Part shown: one piece after another, positions 25,728-34,554 of the stretch | Numbering within the stretch: the stretch's first letter is position 1 | Layout of the letters: every line of letters begins with the position of its first letter | NCBI RefSeq assembly: GCF_900104595.1 | Contig: NZ_FNVY01000004.1 | Coordinates: 1,054,001-1,118,000 of the forward strand | Source: Enterococcus timonensis | GTDB taxonomy: Bacteria > Bacillota > Bacilli > Lactobacillales > Enterococcaceae | DNA length: 64,000 nt | Direction of reading: 5' to 3' | Notes under the pieces: model-generated | What the model saw: the letters and a program-made list of their open reading frames with translations, nothing else | Database searches by the model: none | What the model was told of the DNA's origin: nothing | Translations under genes and position numbers: made by a program

Positions 25728-27017
25728 CTAGTCGTCCCCCTCTAACTGCGTCATTAATTGGGACAAACTTACCCATTGGTGATCATATTGAACAAACCAT
25801 TCCGGCATTAAATCCACCACTTGACTTGTCTCTTTTAAATCTTTCCAACCGTACCCAATTTGCAAATTAGTAATTTGGGTCACGTCGCCCCCAGCTTCAG
25901 TAATTTCAGATAAGACGGTTTCTGTTTTGACTAATTGGACCTCTTCGTCACTAGGAACGGGAATTTGAATCGTCTGGACGTTCGTCATAATTTGGGCCAA
26001 ACTGTCTCCGGAAAAATTAATTTCCAACTGCCCTCTCACATGATCAGAAAAAAGCGGATATCCTTCGACAAATGTTTTGAAAGTTAACGTGGCGCTTCCT
26101 TCATCAAAATAGCGTAAATTTCCCAAGGTCACCCCAAGTGATGCCACATAATCAAAACTTTTTTTGTATAAATTATCGCCAACAACGGCTGGGTTTCGAT
26201 CATCGGTTGTAAAAACCACTTGACCAGTTTCATTATTAATCGTTAAATTTTCCCCTTGCTCATTGCCATAAAGCAAATCATCGCCACTATCATTAATCGA
26301 CAAATCATCTGGATCTTGGAAAAAAGCACTGGTGAAAGTCGTATACGGTTGGCTGCCTAAAATATAGGAATATTTTGGCAAAGAAAAATCTTCATCTACA
26401 TAATAAGTTTCTTGTAACACTGGATGCCCAATCGTTACGGGCAAAAAATGCAATTCGTCATTTTTCAAAAGTGATTTAATTTTTACACTAGAAATTTCTA
26501 AATCTGCACTATAAACCGCATGGGTGTCATCATTTAATGCAAAAAATTTATTTTTGGCAAAATCAATCACGATCCGATCAAAAGTAATTTTTTGATAATT
26601 TTCATTGCCATAATTAAGGTCCAAAGAATAGACATCCACATATTCTCCTAGCAAAAAGTGACCAATATAATCTAATTCCAGGGCATCTTGCGTCGCTAAA
26701 ACTTCTTGAAAATATTGTTCATCATTTCCTACTTGTTCTAACGTCCCAAAATCTCCTTTAATCAGTTCAGCTTGCAACAACGATAATAAATTTTCCGAAA
26801 CAGATAATAATTTTTGATCTTCTTGGTGCCAAATCGCTTTGGCAGGCAAAAAAACTTCGGTAGCTGCTTTCAAACTTCGCTGGGTCACATTGGTGCTTAC
26901 TGTTTCTGTTTCCGGATCAGAAGTAATGGGCCGCATCCAAATTAAATAAGACAAAATCAAACTAAAGGCCACTAATAAAATTAGCAAGACGCGCGATAAT
27001 TTATCTTTTAAGGTCAT
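25728..27017 (-). CDS. walH: Two-component regulatory accessory protein WalH (YycH)
   Basis: A 429-residue protein with one N-terminal membrane anchor (VLLILLVAFSLILSYLIWM) and a large extracellular YycH domain. Start chosen at ATG 27017, whose ATGA overlaps the walK stop, the usual coupling in this operon; a GTG three codons earlier is less likely. It works with WalI as a negative regulator of the WalK sensor kinase. Confidence 0.92.
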   Translation of the reverse strand: MTLKDKLSRVLLILLVAFSLILSYLIWMRPITSDPETETVSTNVTQRSLKAATEVFLPAKAIWHQEDQKLLSVSENLLSLLQAELIKGDFGTLEQVGNDEQYFQEVLATQDALELDYIGHFLLGEYVDVYSLDLNYGNENYQKITFDRIVIDFAKNKFFALNDDTHAVYSADLEISSVKIKSLLKNDELHFLPVTIGHPVLQETYYVDEDFSLPKYSYILGSQPYTTFTSAFFQDPDDLSINDSGDDLLYGNEQGENLTINNETGQVVFTTDDRNPAVVGDNLYKKSFDYVASLGVTLGNLRYFDEGSATLTFKTFVEGYPLFSDHVRGQLEINFSGDSLAQIMTNVQTIQIPVPSDEEVQLVKTETVLSEITEAGGDVTQITNLQIGYGWKDLKETSQVVDLMPEWFVQYDHQWVSLSQLMTQLEGDD

Positions 27018-28855
27018 TCCCACCACTCCTCATCATAAGGTTCATACGGTAGTGAAATATAAAAACTCGATCCGCGACCTTCTTCACTCGTCGCCCAAAT
27101 ATCGCCACCGTGAGCTTTAATCACTTCTCTGGAAATGGCCAAACCAAGTCCTGATCCACCTTGCGCTCTTGAGCGAGCTTTATCCACGCGATAAAAGCGA
27201 TCGAAAATTTTATTCATATCTTTTTTAGGAATCCCAAGTCCTTGGTCTTTCACTGAAAAAATCACATGTTTATGAGTATCAATTAAAGAACAAGTAATCG
27301 TCCCGCCGTCTGGAGAATATTTGATAGCATTATTCATAATATTATCCAGCACTTGAATCATTTTATCGGTATCAATTTCCACCCAAAGCGCCCGCGTCGT
27401 AAATTCCCGCTTAATAACATATTTTTTCTCGCTCTCATCTTCATTTTGAACAATCATATCAAAGCGGTCCAAAACAAAATTAACTAACTCATTGAAGTTG
27501 ACATATTCGGTTTGTAAATGCGTGTTCCCCGAGTCCATCCGGGATAAATTCAGCAAATCATTAATCATACGAATCATCCGGTCTGTCTCTTCCAAAGTCA
27601 CTTTCAAAAATGTTGGCGCGATTTCTGGATTTTCCCAAGCACCATCAGACAAAGCTTCAATATAAGAACGCATCGAAGTTAACGGCGTCCTAAGTTCATG
27701 GGAAACGTTTGAAACAAATTCTCGTTGTTCCCGTTCATTTTTTTCTTGTTCAGTAACATCATGCAGTACACAAACCAAGCCAGAAATAAAACCAGACTCC
27801 CGCCGAATCATAGAAAAGTCCACTTTTAAAATCAATTGATGTTGGCCTTCTTTTTGCGACCAATCAATTAAAATTTCCCCTGGATCTTCCAATAATTTTC
27901 GTAAAGTATAGTCTTCTTCAATATCTAGCAGTTGTAAAATCGATTGTCCTAAAACAGATTCCGATTCTACTTCCAATAAATTCATAGCCATTTCATTAAT
28001 AATAATCACATTGCCCCGGCGATCGGTGGCAATTACCCCATCGTTCATGTGAGATAAGACTGAGTCCAAACGATTTCGTTCGGCTTCCATGGCATCTTGG
28101 GTTTCTTCAATTTGGACCGAAAGTGCGTTAAATGTTTCCGCCAATTGTCCCAATTCATCGCGGCCATAAACTTTGACTTTGCCGGTATAATCTCCGCGGG
28201 CAATCCGCAATGCTTGTTCTTTCATTTCATCGATTGGTTGGGTAATGGAACGGGCAATCAAGACCGCCACTACAATAGAAACCGCTCCTGCCAAAAGTGA
28301 GGCGGTGAAAAAAATTAGGGCAATGTCATTGACATCTTGATATCTTCTTTCAATATCACTTTTAACATATAAAACCCCAATCGCCGCCGTTCCCGTAGAA
28401 GACGTAATCGGTTCAATATTACGCCAAACGCGGTGTCGATCACTATCGATAATTTCTTCTTTTCTAGAAGAAGAAAAATCATTTAATACTTTTAAATCAT
28501 TCTTTTTGCCCACATCACTTTGTTTCGTTAAATCAGTAGTGGCACGGACAAGGCCCCGGTCATCTACGACCCGGACCTCCAGTGTGTCATTGGTGACAAA
28601 ATCATCCAGTACTTTGCGCAAATTTAAATTCACTTCATTACGATCATCTGTCTGATTTTCCAATTCAGCGGTTAAACTTTTCGCTAAAGTTTCCACTTGG
28701 GAATTGGTTAAATTTTCAAAATCAGTAATCGTATTTTTTTCTAGCTCGCGAATAAAATAAGCGCCGATAATTTCGATAGAAATGAGTAGCAAAAGAATGA
28801 ACGCAATGGCAATCTTAAAATTAACTGATTGAAAAAAGCGAATCTTCTTTTTCAT
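27014..28855 (-). CDS. walK: Essential cell-wall sensor histidine kinase WalK
   Basis: A 613-residue sensor with two membrane segments (about 13-32 and 179-201) flanking an extracellular domain, HAMP (about 202-255), PAS (about 262-370), a dimerisation domain with phospho-accepting His386 in SHELRTPLTS, and the ATPase domain with the N box (NIMNNAIKYS), DQGLGIP and GSGLGLAIS. It controls peptidoglycan hydrolases and wall synthesis through WalR. The ATG at 28855 follows walR by 12 bp. Confidence 0.96.
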   Translation of the reverse strand: MKKKIRFFQSVNFKIAIAFILLLLISIEIIGAYFIRELEKNTITDFENLTNSQVETLAKSLTAELENQTDDRNEVNLNLRKVLDDFVTNDTLEVRVVDDRGLVRATTDLTKQSDVGKKNDLKVLNDFSSSRKEEIIDSDRHRVWRNIEPITSSTGTAAIGVLYVKSDIERRYQDVNDIALIFFTASLLAGAVSIVVAVLIARSITQPIDEMKEQALRIARGDYTGKVKVYGRDELGQLAETFNALSVQIEETQDAMEAERNRLDSVLSHMNDGVIATDRRGNVIIINEMAMNLLEVESESVLGQSILQLLDIEEDYTLRKLLEDPGEILIDWSQKEGQHQLILKVDFSMIRRESGFISGLVCVLHDVTEQEKNEREQREFVSNVSHELRTPLTSMRSYIEALSDGAWENPEIAPTFLKVTLEETDRMIRMINDLLNLSRMDSGNTHLQTEYVNFNELVNFVLDRFDMIVQNEDESEKKYVIKREFTTRALWVEIDTDKMIQVLDNIMNNAIKYSPDGGTITCSLIDTHKHVIFSVKDQGLGIPKKDMNKIFDRFYRVDKARSRAQGGSGLGLAISREVIKAHGGDIWATSEEGRGSSFYISLPYEPYDEEWWE

Positions 28856-28867
28856 TGATAACTCCTA

Positions 28868-29572
28868 TTACTCAGGATTTCGCAAATAATAACCCACCCC
28901 GCGGCGCGTTACTAAATAAGTGGCATGAGACGGATTGTCTTCAATTTTTTCTCGCAAACGACGGACCGTCACATCAACCGTCCGGACATCGCCAAAATAA
29001 TCATAGCCCCAAACCGTTTGCAATAAATGTTCACGGGTCATCACTTGTCCTAAATGCTTAGCCAAATAATGCAACAGCTCAAACTCGCGATGGGTAAGTT
29101 CTAAAGGTTCACCCCGTTTGGTTGCCATATAGGCCTCCGGATGAATGACCAAATCCCCAATTGTCAAATCCGTCACTGGTTCTTCAACGGCTTTCGCCGC
29201 TCCTTGCCCGCGACGCAAATTGGCTTTCACTCGGGCGATAAGTTCGCGATTAGAAAATGGTTTGGTGACATAATCATCGGCGCCTAATTCTAACCCAATA
29301 ACTTTATCAATTTCTGAATCTTTGGCGGTAACCATAATAATTGGCATATCAAAATTTTTGCGAATTTCTCTGGCAACTTCTAAGCCGTCCATTTTTGGCA
29401 ACATTAAATCAAGGATCACTAAATCAGGTTCCACTTCGTTCACTTTTGCGACAGCCTCTTCACCGTCATAAGCGGTAAATACCTCATAACCTTCTTTGGT
29501 TAAGTTGAATTTTACAATATCTGAAATTGGTTTTTCATCGTCTACTACTAAGATTTTTTTCAATTTATTCAC
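28868..29572 (-). CDS. walR: Essential cell-wall response regulator WalR
   Basis: A 234-residue OmpR/PhoB-type regulator. The receiver domain has the acidic pair Asp11-Asp12, phospho-acceptor Asp55 (VILDLMLPK) and Lys104 in VTKPF; the C-terminal winged helix includes [14 protein letters not shown]. It heads the leftward walRKHIJ operon, and a perfect TATAAT (leftward) lies at 29597-29602. It governs autolysin genes with TGTWAH-N5-TGTWAH sites. Confidence 0.97.
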   Translation of the reverse strand: MNKLKKILVVDDEKPISDIVKFNLTKEGYEVFTAYDGEEAVAKVNEVEPDLVILDLMLPKMDGLEVAREIRKNFDMPIIMVTAKDSEIDKVIGLELGADDYVTKPFSNRELIARVKANLRRGQGAAKAVEEPVTDLTIGDLVIHPEAYMATKRGEPLELTHREFELLHYLAKHLGQVMTREHLLQTVWGYDYFGDVRTVDVTVRRLREKIEDNPSHATYLVTRRGVGYYLRNPE

Positions 29573-29596
29573 CTCAACAATTTAGATTTCACTTCT

Positions 29597-29602
29597 ATTA
29601 TA
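29597..29602 (-). promoter_or_regulatory. -10 element of the wal operon
   Basis: Leftward TATAAT about 25 bp upstream of the walR start, in the divergent region shared with the signal peptidase gene. No clear -35 is visible. Confidence 0.6.
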
Positions 29603-29677
29603 CATGATTTCGCTTAACTTTTCACGAATTGATCAGTTTCCCTCTTTCTTCAGGGGAAAAAAGAGAAATTCATTTTT

Positions 29678-29706
29678 TTGTTCGAATGAAGATTTGATGA
29701 TAAAAT
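29678..29706 (+). promoter_or_regulatory. Promoter of signal peptidase gene
   Basis: TTGTTC (29678-29683), 17-bp spacer, TAAAAT (29701-29706), reading into the gene at 29747. Confidence 0.65.
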
Positions 29707-29746
29707 TTACTTATAGATTAAAAAACGTTCATTTAAAGGAGGGCCT

Positions 29747-30256
29747 ATGAAAAAATTAATGGTATTTCTAGTGGCGTGCGCTGTTTTTTTAGGCTTGGCC
29801 CATGTCTTTGGTGTCGCCACAATTAAAGTGACTGGCACATCGATGGAGCCAACTATTCCTAATCAAGCACGCATTGTCGGTTACAACACAAGTGTCATTA
29901 ATCGTTTTGATGTTGTCACTTTTATCGCCCCAGATGACGAGGACGCCAATTACATCAAACGAATTATTGGTTTACCAGGAGATTTAGTGGAGGTAGTTTC
30001 AGGCGAACTTTTTATTTCCGGCGAAAAAATTTCTGAAGCTTTTTTACACCCAGATACTGAAACGGAAAATTTTGTTTTATATGATGTTTGCGGACAAATC
30101 ACTGTTCCACCCGATTATTATTTTGTCTTAGGAGATAATCGATCTGCCAGTAACGATTCCCGCCGCTTCGGCTTTGTCCCTAAAGCCAATATTGAAAAGA
30201 AGGTCGGTTTTATTTTGTGGCCACTAACTAATCTGGGGCATTTTTCAGAAAAATAA
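29747..30256 (+). CDS. lepB: Signal peptidase I
   Basis: A 169-residue membrane peptidase that removes signal peptides. One N-terminal anchor (LMVFLVACAVFLGLAHVFGV) precedes box B TGTSMEPTI with the catalytic Ser, then the catalytic Lys in NYIKRIIGLPGD and LGDNRSASNDSRRFGFV (box E). All catalytic residues are present. ATG at 29747 with an AGGAGG site. It is divergent from walR. Confidence 0.94.
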   Translation: MKKLMVFLVACAVFLGLAHVFGVATIKVTGTSMEPTIPNQARIVGYNTSVINRFDVVTFIAPDDEDANYIKRIIGLPGDLVEVVSGELFISGEKISEAFLHPDTETENFVLYDVCGQITVPPDYYFVLGDNRSASNDSRRFGFVPKANIEKKVGFILWPLTNLGHFSEK

Positions 30257-30336
30257 AAAGGACCCGCTAAAAATTTAGCGGGCGAAGGAGTTTAAAAATG
30301 AAAAAATTTACTTTGGAAAGGGTGTTGCTTTAAGTT
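30252..30336 (-). ncRNA. Candidate small RNA A (anti-Shine-Dalgarno type)
   Basis: Leftward transcription unit of about 85 nt with no coding content. TATAAA (30343-30348) followed by CATACCAAC is shared with candidate B at 43167-43258. The body carries CCAAAGTAAA, then UUUUUUCAUUUUUAAACUCC, complementary to a ribosome site plus AUG. It ends in a CCCGCTAAA/TTTAGCGGG hairpin (30263-30282) and T-rich tract. No start or end has been measured; promoter and ends are inferred from sequence. Confidence 0.55.
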
Positions 30337-30362
30337 GGTATGTTTATATATTAACGAATAGT

Positions 30363-30379
30363 TATGAAGAAATCGTGAA
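30363..30379 (-). promoter_or_regulatory. 11-bp-spaced direct repeat upstream of sRNA A
   Basis: Leftward TTCACG (30379-30374) and TTCATA (30368-30363) are exactly 11 bp apart and end 14 bp before the -10. The same arrangement precedes candidate B. Such spacing is typical of OmpR/PhoB-family regulator sites. It lies immediately after the stop codon of the hydrolase gene. Confidence 0.5.
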
Positions 30380-30988
30380 TTATCCATTATCTTTTTGTTG
30401 TTTTAACCACCGTTTAGCGCTAGATAATTCTTCCATAGTAATGTTATGGCTTTGATTTGAGCGAAAAATTTCCACCTCAGCTTGCCGAGATGTAAATTGT
30501 TCTTGTAATGTCTGAAAAGATTCGTCGGATACAATCGGATCATTGTCGCCAAAAGAAAGCCAGACTTTATTATCTTCCAAAGAAAAATCTTTAGTGTCCA
30601 CGCCTAATGACATAGGATGGAAAAATAAGCCTTTGTTTAGTGGCGTGTCACGTTCCAATAAAAGATGCGCCCCAATATTAGCCCCATTAGAATAACCAAC
30701 TAACGTCCAATCACTAACAGCGATTTGGCGTTTTTTTGATATTTCCACAATTTCAGCATATAGCGCATCGGTTTCCATTTCTAAAGATGGCAAGTCAAAT
30801 TGATTCAAACCATTCCGCTTGAAAAAACGATTCATCCCGTCTTCTTCCACTTCACCGCGAAAAGAAAGAATCGTACAATTCCCCGCCAAAAAATTGGCGA
30901 TTTGGACCAAAGATTGCTCGTCGCCGCCGGTTCCATGGAGCAATAATAAATGTTGAGGATTTTCTCCTAATTCAAAAAAATATTTCAC
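30380..30988 (-). CDS. Alpha/beta-hydrolase (carboxylesterase/phospholipase, MhqD-like)
   Basis: A 202-residue alpha/beta hydrolase. It has the oxyanion stretch LLLHGTGGDEQSL, nucleophile elbow VGYSNGANIG with the catalytic Ser, and Asp (SFGDNDPIV) and His (SNQSHNI) positions typical of the dienelactone/phospholipase-carboxylesterase family. Start set at GTG 30988 (VKYFFELGENPQH) behind a perfect AGGAGG; a longer frame to 31090 runs into the terminator at 31045-31079. Substrate unknown. Confidence 0.82.
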   Translation of the reverse strand: MKYFFELGENPQHLLLLHGTGGDEQSLVQIANFLAGNCTILSFRGEVEEDGMNRFFKRNGLNQFDLPSLEMETDALYAEIVEISKKRQIAVSDWTLVGYSNGANIGAHLLLERDTPLNKGLFFHPMSLGVDTKDFSLEDNKVWLSFGDNDPIVSDESFQTLQEQFTSRQAEVEIFRSNQSHNITMEELSSAKRWLKQQKDNG

Positions 30989-31044
30989 GCTTAAACCTCC
31001 TAAATCTTTCTGGCTTAATCTTAGCAAAATTTCCATCCCAATAC

Positions 31045-31079
31045 AAAAAATCTGCTTACTAATTGTAAGCAGATTTTTT
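31045..31079. terminator. Terminator-like hairpin between dinB and the hydrolase
   Basis: AAAAAATCTGCTTAC pairs with GTAAGCAGATTTTTT around a 5-nt loop. It can stop transcripts leaving dinB leftward. Confidence 0.88.
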
Positions 31080-31089
31080 GTGCTTTTCA

Positions 31090-31131
31090 CAAGCTAATTT
31101 TCTATGGTATTTCCCGCAAAATTCACAACCT
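31090..31131 (-). repeat. Truncated palindromic intergenic repeat (5' part)
   Basis: Leftward AGGTTGTGAATTTTGCGGG duplicates the start of the neighbouring complete copy and then breaks off near the terminator at 31079. Confidence 0.5.
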
Positions 31132-31137
31132 ATTTTA

Positions 31138-31254
31138 ACGGTGGGAATTTTGTTGGGACTTGTAGAATAGATAAAATTTTTAAAAATCCAAAATCATGAT
31201 TTTCAAAAAATTTTCCTAATTCTCTTCGTCCCATAACACAAAATTCACAACCTA
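31138..31254 (-). repeat. Polarised palindromic intergenic repeat, copy 5
   Basis: Read leftward it starts AGGTTGTGAATTTTGTG inside the dinB stop codon and ends AAAATTCCCACCGT. Core GAATTAGGAAAATTTTTTGA and TGATTTTGGATTT match the copy at 13887-13998. Confidence 0.8.
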
Positions 31255-32367
31255 TTTTTTAAACAAGGGTAATGGGAGGTTTTCGTAGGTTAATTCTTCC
31301 AATCCGGTGATGGTGATGCCCAATAGACGAATCCCGATGACCGGGTCAATCGTTTCGTCAAATAACTCTTTAGCATAAAAATAAATATCCTCTTCTTTTT
31401 GCAAATAATCTTTCAAAGTTTTTCGTTTGGTAATGGTGTTGTAATCACCGTCCCGCACTTTTAAAACGACAATTTGTCCTTGCTTTTGATATTTCAGCAT
31501 ACTTTCTGCCACTTTTTTAGCCAGCTGGCGAAGTTCGGTCACCACTTCATCTTCTGTAAATAATAATTTCCCATATGTATGTTCTCGCCCCATCGATTTG
31601 CGAATTCTCGCTGGATTAACGGGATCATCGTGAATTCCCCGGACTTTGCGGTACAGCGAATAACCCATCTTCCCAAATTCATTAATCAATTGCCATTCGG
31701 ATAATGCGGCTAAATCTTTACCGGTAAATACACCTAGTTCGTGCATTTTAGGGACTGTTTTTTTACCGATGCCATGAAATTTTTCGATGGGCAAAGCTTG
31801 CAAAAATGCTTCTGCCTTTTCCGGCAAAATCACTGTCATGCCTCGCGGTTTTTGAAAATCCGAACCGAGTTTCGCTAAAAATTTATTGTAAGAAACTCCG
31901 GCTGAACAAGTTAAATGTAATTCTTGATAAATATCTCGCTGAATTAATTTGGCAATTTTAATCGCCGACTTGGCATTGATTTTATTTTCCGTCACATCTA
32001 GATACGCTTCATCAATCGAAGCTTGCTCCACAACATCAGTATATCGATCGAAAATGGCTCGGACTTGCGCCGAAACTTCTTTATAATAGGTAAGATTACC
32101 CGCTTTAAAAATTGCTTTCGGACATAATTCATACGCTTTTTGTGCCGACATCGCCGAATGAATCCCAAACTCTCGCGCTTTATAATTGGCGGTAGTCACG
32201 ACTCCACGCCCGCCAGTATCTTTGGGGTGGCGGGCAATCACCAATGGGAAATTTTTTAATTCCGGCTGATCGCGTTCTTCAATCGATGCAAAAAAAGCAT
32301 CCATATCAATATGAATTATTTTACGACTTGTATCTTTTCTTAGCGGGAAGCCTAATTGACTTAACAC
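31252..32367 (-). CDS. dinB: DNA polymerase IV (Y family)
   Basis: A 371-residue translesion polymerase. The N-terminal catalytic motifs are IIHIDMDAFFASIEERD and the active-site pair SIDEAYLDVT; the thumb helix-hairpin-helix is LPIEKFHGIGKKT, and a little-finger domain follows. Start set at GTG 32367 behind AAGGAGG. No beta-clamp motif was scored. It is leftward, with a repeat element inserted exactly at its stop codon. Confidence 0.94.
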   Translation of the reverse strand: MLSQLGFPLRKDTSRKIIHIDMDAFFASIEERDQPELKNFPLVIARHPKDTGGRGVVTTANYKAREFGIHSAMSAQKAYELCPKAIFKAGNLTYYKEVSAQVRAIFDRYTDVVEQASIDEAYLDVTENKINAKSAIKIAKLIQRDIYQELHLTCSAGVSYNKFLAKLGSDFQKPRGMTVILPEKAEAFLQALPIEKFHGIGKKTVPKMHELGVFTGKDLAALSEWQLINEFGKMGYSLYRKVRGIHDDPVNPARIRKSMGREHTYGKLLFTEDEVVTELRQLAKKVAESMLKYQKQGQIVVLKVRDGDYNTITKRKTLKDYLQKEEDIYFYAKELFDETIDPVIGIRLLGITITGLEELTYENLPLPLFKK

Positions 32368-32437
32368 AAAAAAACCTCCTTGCACAACGTAATTTGATTA
32401 TACACCAAACACACGTTTGCCACTAGGAAGTTTTCTT

Positions 32438-33355
32438 TTAAAGTTCGTGAAATATTTTATAGACTTCTTGTTTTTTTAATTTTCGAACCGTCGCGACTTC
32501 TTTAATAATCTCTTTATCGGTCAGTCCTTGGTCTTTCAATTGGGCAAAATGATCGGCAATTTCTTCCGGATAATTTTCAGTGGATTTTTTTTCACTATTT
32601 CCTGATACTAGTAAAATACATTCGCCTTTTAGTGTTTCTTTTTCAAGAATTTCTAAAAGTTCCGCCAACGTTCCCCGTAAATATTCTTCATGAACTTTCG
32701 TCAGCTCTCGACAAATCACTGCCGGCCGATTGCCAAAAATTCCTAAAATATTTTTGATCGTTTCTTTCAAACGATAAGGTGACTCATAAAAAATCAATGT
32801 CTCAACTTGGTTTTCTAACGCTTCTAATGCACTGACTTGTTCATTTTTTTTGCGGGGCAAAAAGCCATAAAAAGTAAAAGGCTGTGGCGCCAAACCTGAA
32901 GCAATTAATGCCGTCATTCCAGCAGTAGCTCCTGGCAAAGAGACCACGGGAATTTTTTCATTTAAGGCAGCCACCACTAATTCATGACCGGGATCTGAAA
33001 TAGACGGCATCCCGGCGTCACTTACTTGGGCAATGTTTTCCCCTTGCATTAATTTTTCCAAGAGCTGTGGCACGCGTTGACTGACATTATGTTCATGTAA
33101 AGAAATTTGCGGCGTATGAATTTCAAAATGATTTAACAATTTAATCGTATTGCGGGTATCTTCAGCAGCAATTAAATCACAACTTTTTAAAGTTTCCACC
33201 GCCCGAAATGTCATATCTTGCAAATTACCAATCGGTGTGGGCACTAAAAACAAAGTCCCGCTTTGACTGCTTTGACTATATTGACCATTGTTCAGACCTT
33301 CAATATCTGCTTGTTTTTTTACCACGTTTAATTTTTGAAAACTTTTTTGACGCAT
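32438..33355 (-). CDS. rsmI: 16S rRNA (cytidine1402-2'-O)-methyltransferase
   Basis: A 305-residue SAM-dependent methyltransferase of the RsmI/tetrapyrrole-methylase fold. Signatures: LVPTPIGNLQDMTFRAV, AAEDTRNTIKLL, SDAGMPSISDPG, and FYESPYRL. It 2'-O-methylates C1402 in the ribosomal P site. It is the last gene of the leftward dnaX...yabA-rsmI run, the usual Firmicutes order. The first 30 residues are poorly conserved, so the exact start is less certain. Confidence 0.93.
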   Translation of the reverse strand: MRQKSFQKLNVVKKQADIEGLNNGQYSQSSQSGTLFLVPTPIGNLQDMTFRAVETLKSCDLIAAEDTRNTIKLLNHFEIHTPQISLHEHNVSQRVPQLLEKLMQGENIAQVSDAGMPSISDPGHELVVAALNEKIPVVSLPGATAGMTALIASGLAPQPFTFYGFLPRKKNEQVSALEALENQVETLIFYESPYRLKETIKNILGIFGNRPAVICRELTKVHEEYLRGTLAELLEILEKETLKGECILLVSGNSEKKSTENYPEEIADHFAQLKDQGLTDKEIIKEVATVRKLKKQEVYKIFHEL

Positions 33356-33403
33356 GGAATACTCCTTATGGTTGTCGTGATGGTTATCATGAAAGTTGCT
33401 TTT

Positions 33404-33742
33404 TTATCGATTGCGCTCGCCGTAAATGACATCGATGCAAAACGCACAAGATTCATCATTTTGCCGGCGCTGACCATACATCACGTTGCAAACGTGAAAG
33501 CCTTCTTCGTACAATTTTTCTAAATTCATCCGTGATTTTGATAATTCTTGGCGAGTTGGGGTATGTTCCTCTTTATCTAAGTCTTCCAAATGCTGACGTA
33601 AATGTTGATTTTCTAATTCCAACTCGGTATTTTTTTCTACTAATTGGCGCAAACCATCTTTCATTTCTGAAAGTTGATTCATCGTGTCTTTTAATTCCAC
33701 TTCCAATTGGTCAAAACTATCATATAAAGAGCGTTTATCCAT
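33404..33742 (-). CDS. yabA: Replication initiation control protein YabA
   Basis: A 112-residue negative regulator of DnaA that also binds the DnaN clamp. An N-terminal coiled coil (about residues 3-60) is followed by a C-terminal zinc site with CNVMYG and CAFCIDV cysteines and a preceding His. Start set at ATG 33742 (MDKRSLYDSF). It overlaps the end of the RicT-like gene by 8 bp, as in other Firmicutes. Confidence 0.93.
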   Translation of the reverse strand: MDKRSLYDSFDQLEVELKDTMNQLSEMKDGLRQLVEKNTELELENQHLRQHLEDLDKEEHTPTRQELSKSRMNLEKLYEEGFHVCNVMYGQRRQNDESCAFCIDVIYGERNR

Positions 33743-34553
33743 GGCGAACACCTACCTTAGCAACCTCGCTATAGTCATATTCCAAGGTTTGATCTAACGA
33801 GGCTACTTTTACTTTGACCACCCGAGATAATAAATTCAAGCCAACCACTTTTCCCGTTCCTTCAGGTGTCGTGACTTCTTGGCCGTAATCGGGCATCACT
33901 TTTTTTGCTTCTTCATATTGGGCGTCTTCATATTGCAAGCAACACATCAAGCGCCCACATAAACCAGAAATTTTAGCAGGATTCAAAGAGAGACCTTGAT
34001 CTTTTGCCATTTTAATAGAAACTGGCATAAAATCTCCTAGAAAAGTCGCGCAACAAACTGGTCGACCACACGGACCAATTCCTCCTAAAATCTTGGCTTG
34101 ATCTCTTACGCCGACTTGACGCAATTCAATTCGCGTTTTAAACACGCCAGCCAAATCTTTCACTAATTCTCGAAAATCTACCCGACCATCTGCGGTGAAA
34201 CAAAAAATTAATTTACTTTTATCAAAAGCATATTCTACCGAAGTAATTTTCATATCTAATTTGCGTTGGGCCACTTTTTCTTTGGCTAAAACCCAAGCAT
34301 CTTGGGCTTCCAAACGATTTTTATCATACGTAGCTAAATCTTGGGGCGTCGCTTTTTTAATAATTGTTTTAAGGGAACCGACAATTTCTTTTTCGGCGAG
34401 CTCTTTTTCAGCCAGGGCCACAAAGCCAATTTGCTGACATTGCAAACTTTCTACCACCACTGCTTCGCCCACTTCGTAAGTGACGCCTGGACTTGGGGCA
34501 TAGTAATACATGTGCCCGACTTTTTGAAAGACGATACCGACTACTTGAACCAT
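33735..34553 (-). CDS. ricT: PSP1-domain protein RicT (YaaT)
   Basis: A 272-residue PSP1-domain protein with the cysteine-rich motif GPCGRPVCCATF and GLCGRLMCC, the iron-sulfur-binding region of RicT. In B. subtilis it forms the Ric complex with RicA and RicF and affects RNase Y-dependent mRNA processing. Between holB and yabA on the same strand with 1-bp spacing, so clearly co-transcribed. Confidence 0.92.
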   Translation of the reverse strand: MVQVVGIVFQKVGHMYYYAPSPGVTYEVGEAVVVESLQCQQIGFVALAEKELAEKEIVGSLKTIIKKATPQDLATYDKNRLEAQDAWVLAKEKVAQRKLDMKITSVEYAFDKSKLIFCFTADGRVDFRELVKDLAGVFKTRIELRQVGVRDQAKILGGIGPCGRPVCCATFLGDFMPVSIKMAKDQGLSLNPAKISGLCGRLMCCLQYEDAQYEEAKKVMPDYGQEVTTPEGTGKVVGLNLLSRVVKVKVASLDQTLEYDYSEVAKVGVRHG

Positions 34554-34554
34554 T

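Noticed and set aside
30298-30333. 11-codon frame with a good ribosome site (MKKFTLERVLL)
   Set aside because: The equivalent position in the paralogous locus near 43234 gives only 4 codons, and no gene follows on that strand. The ribosome-site look is better explained as the complement of an sRNA anti-Shine-Dalgarno tract.
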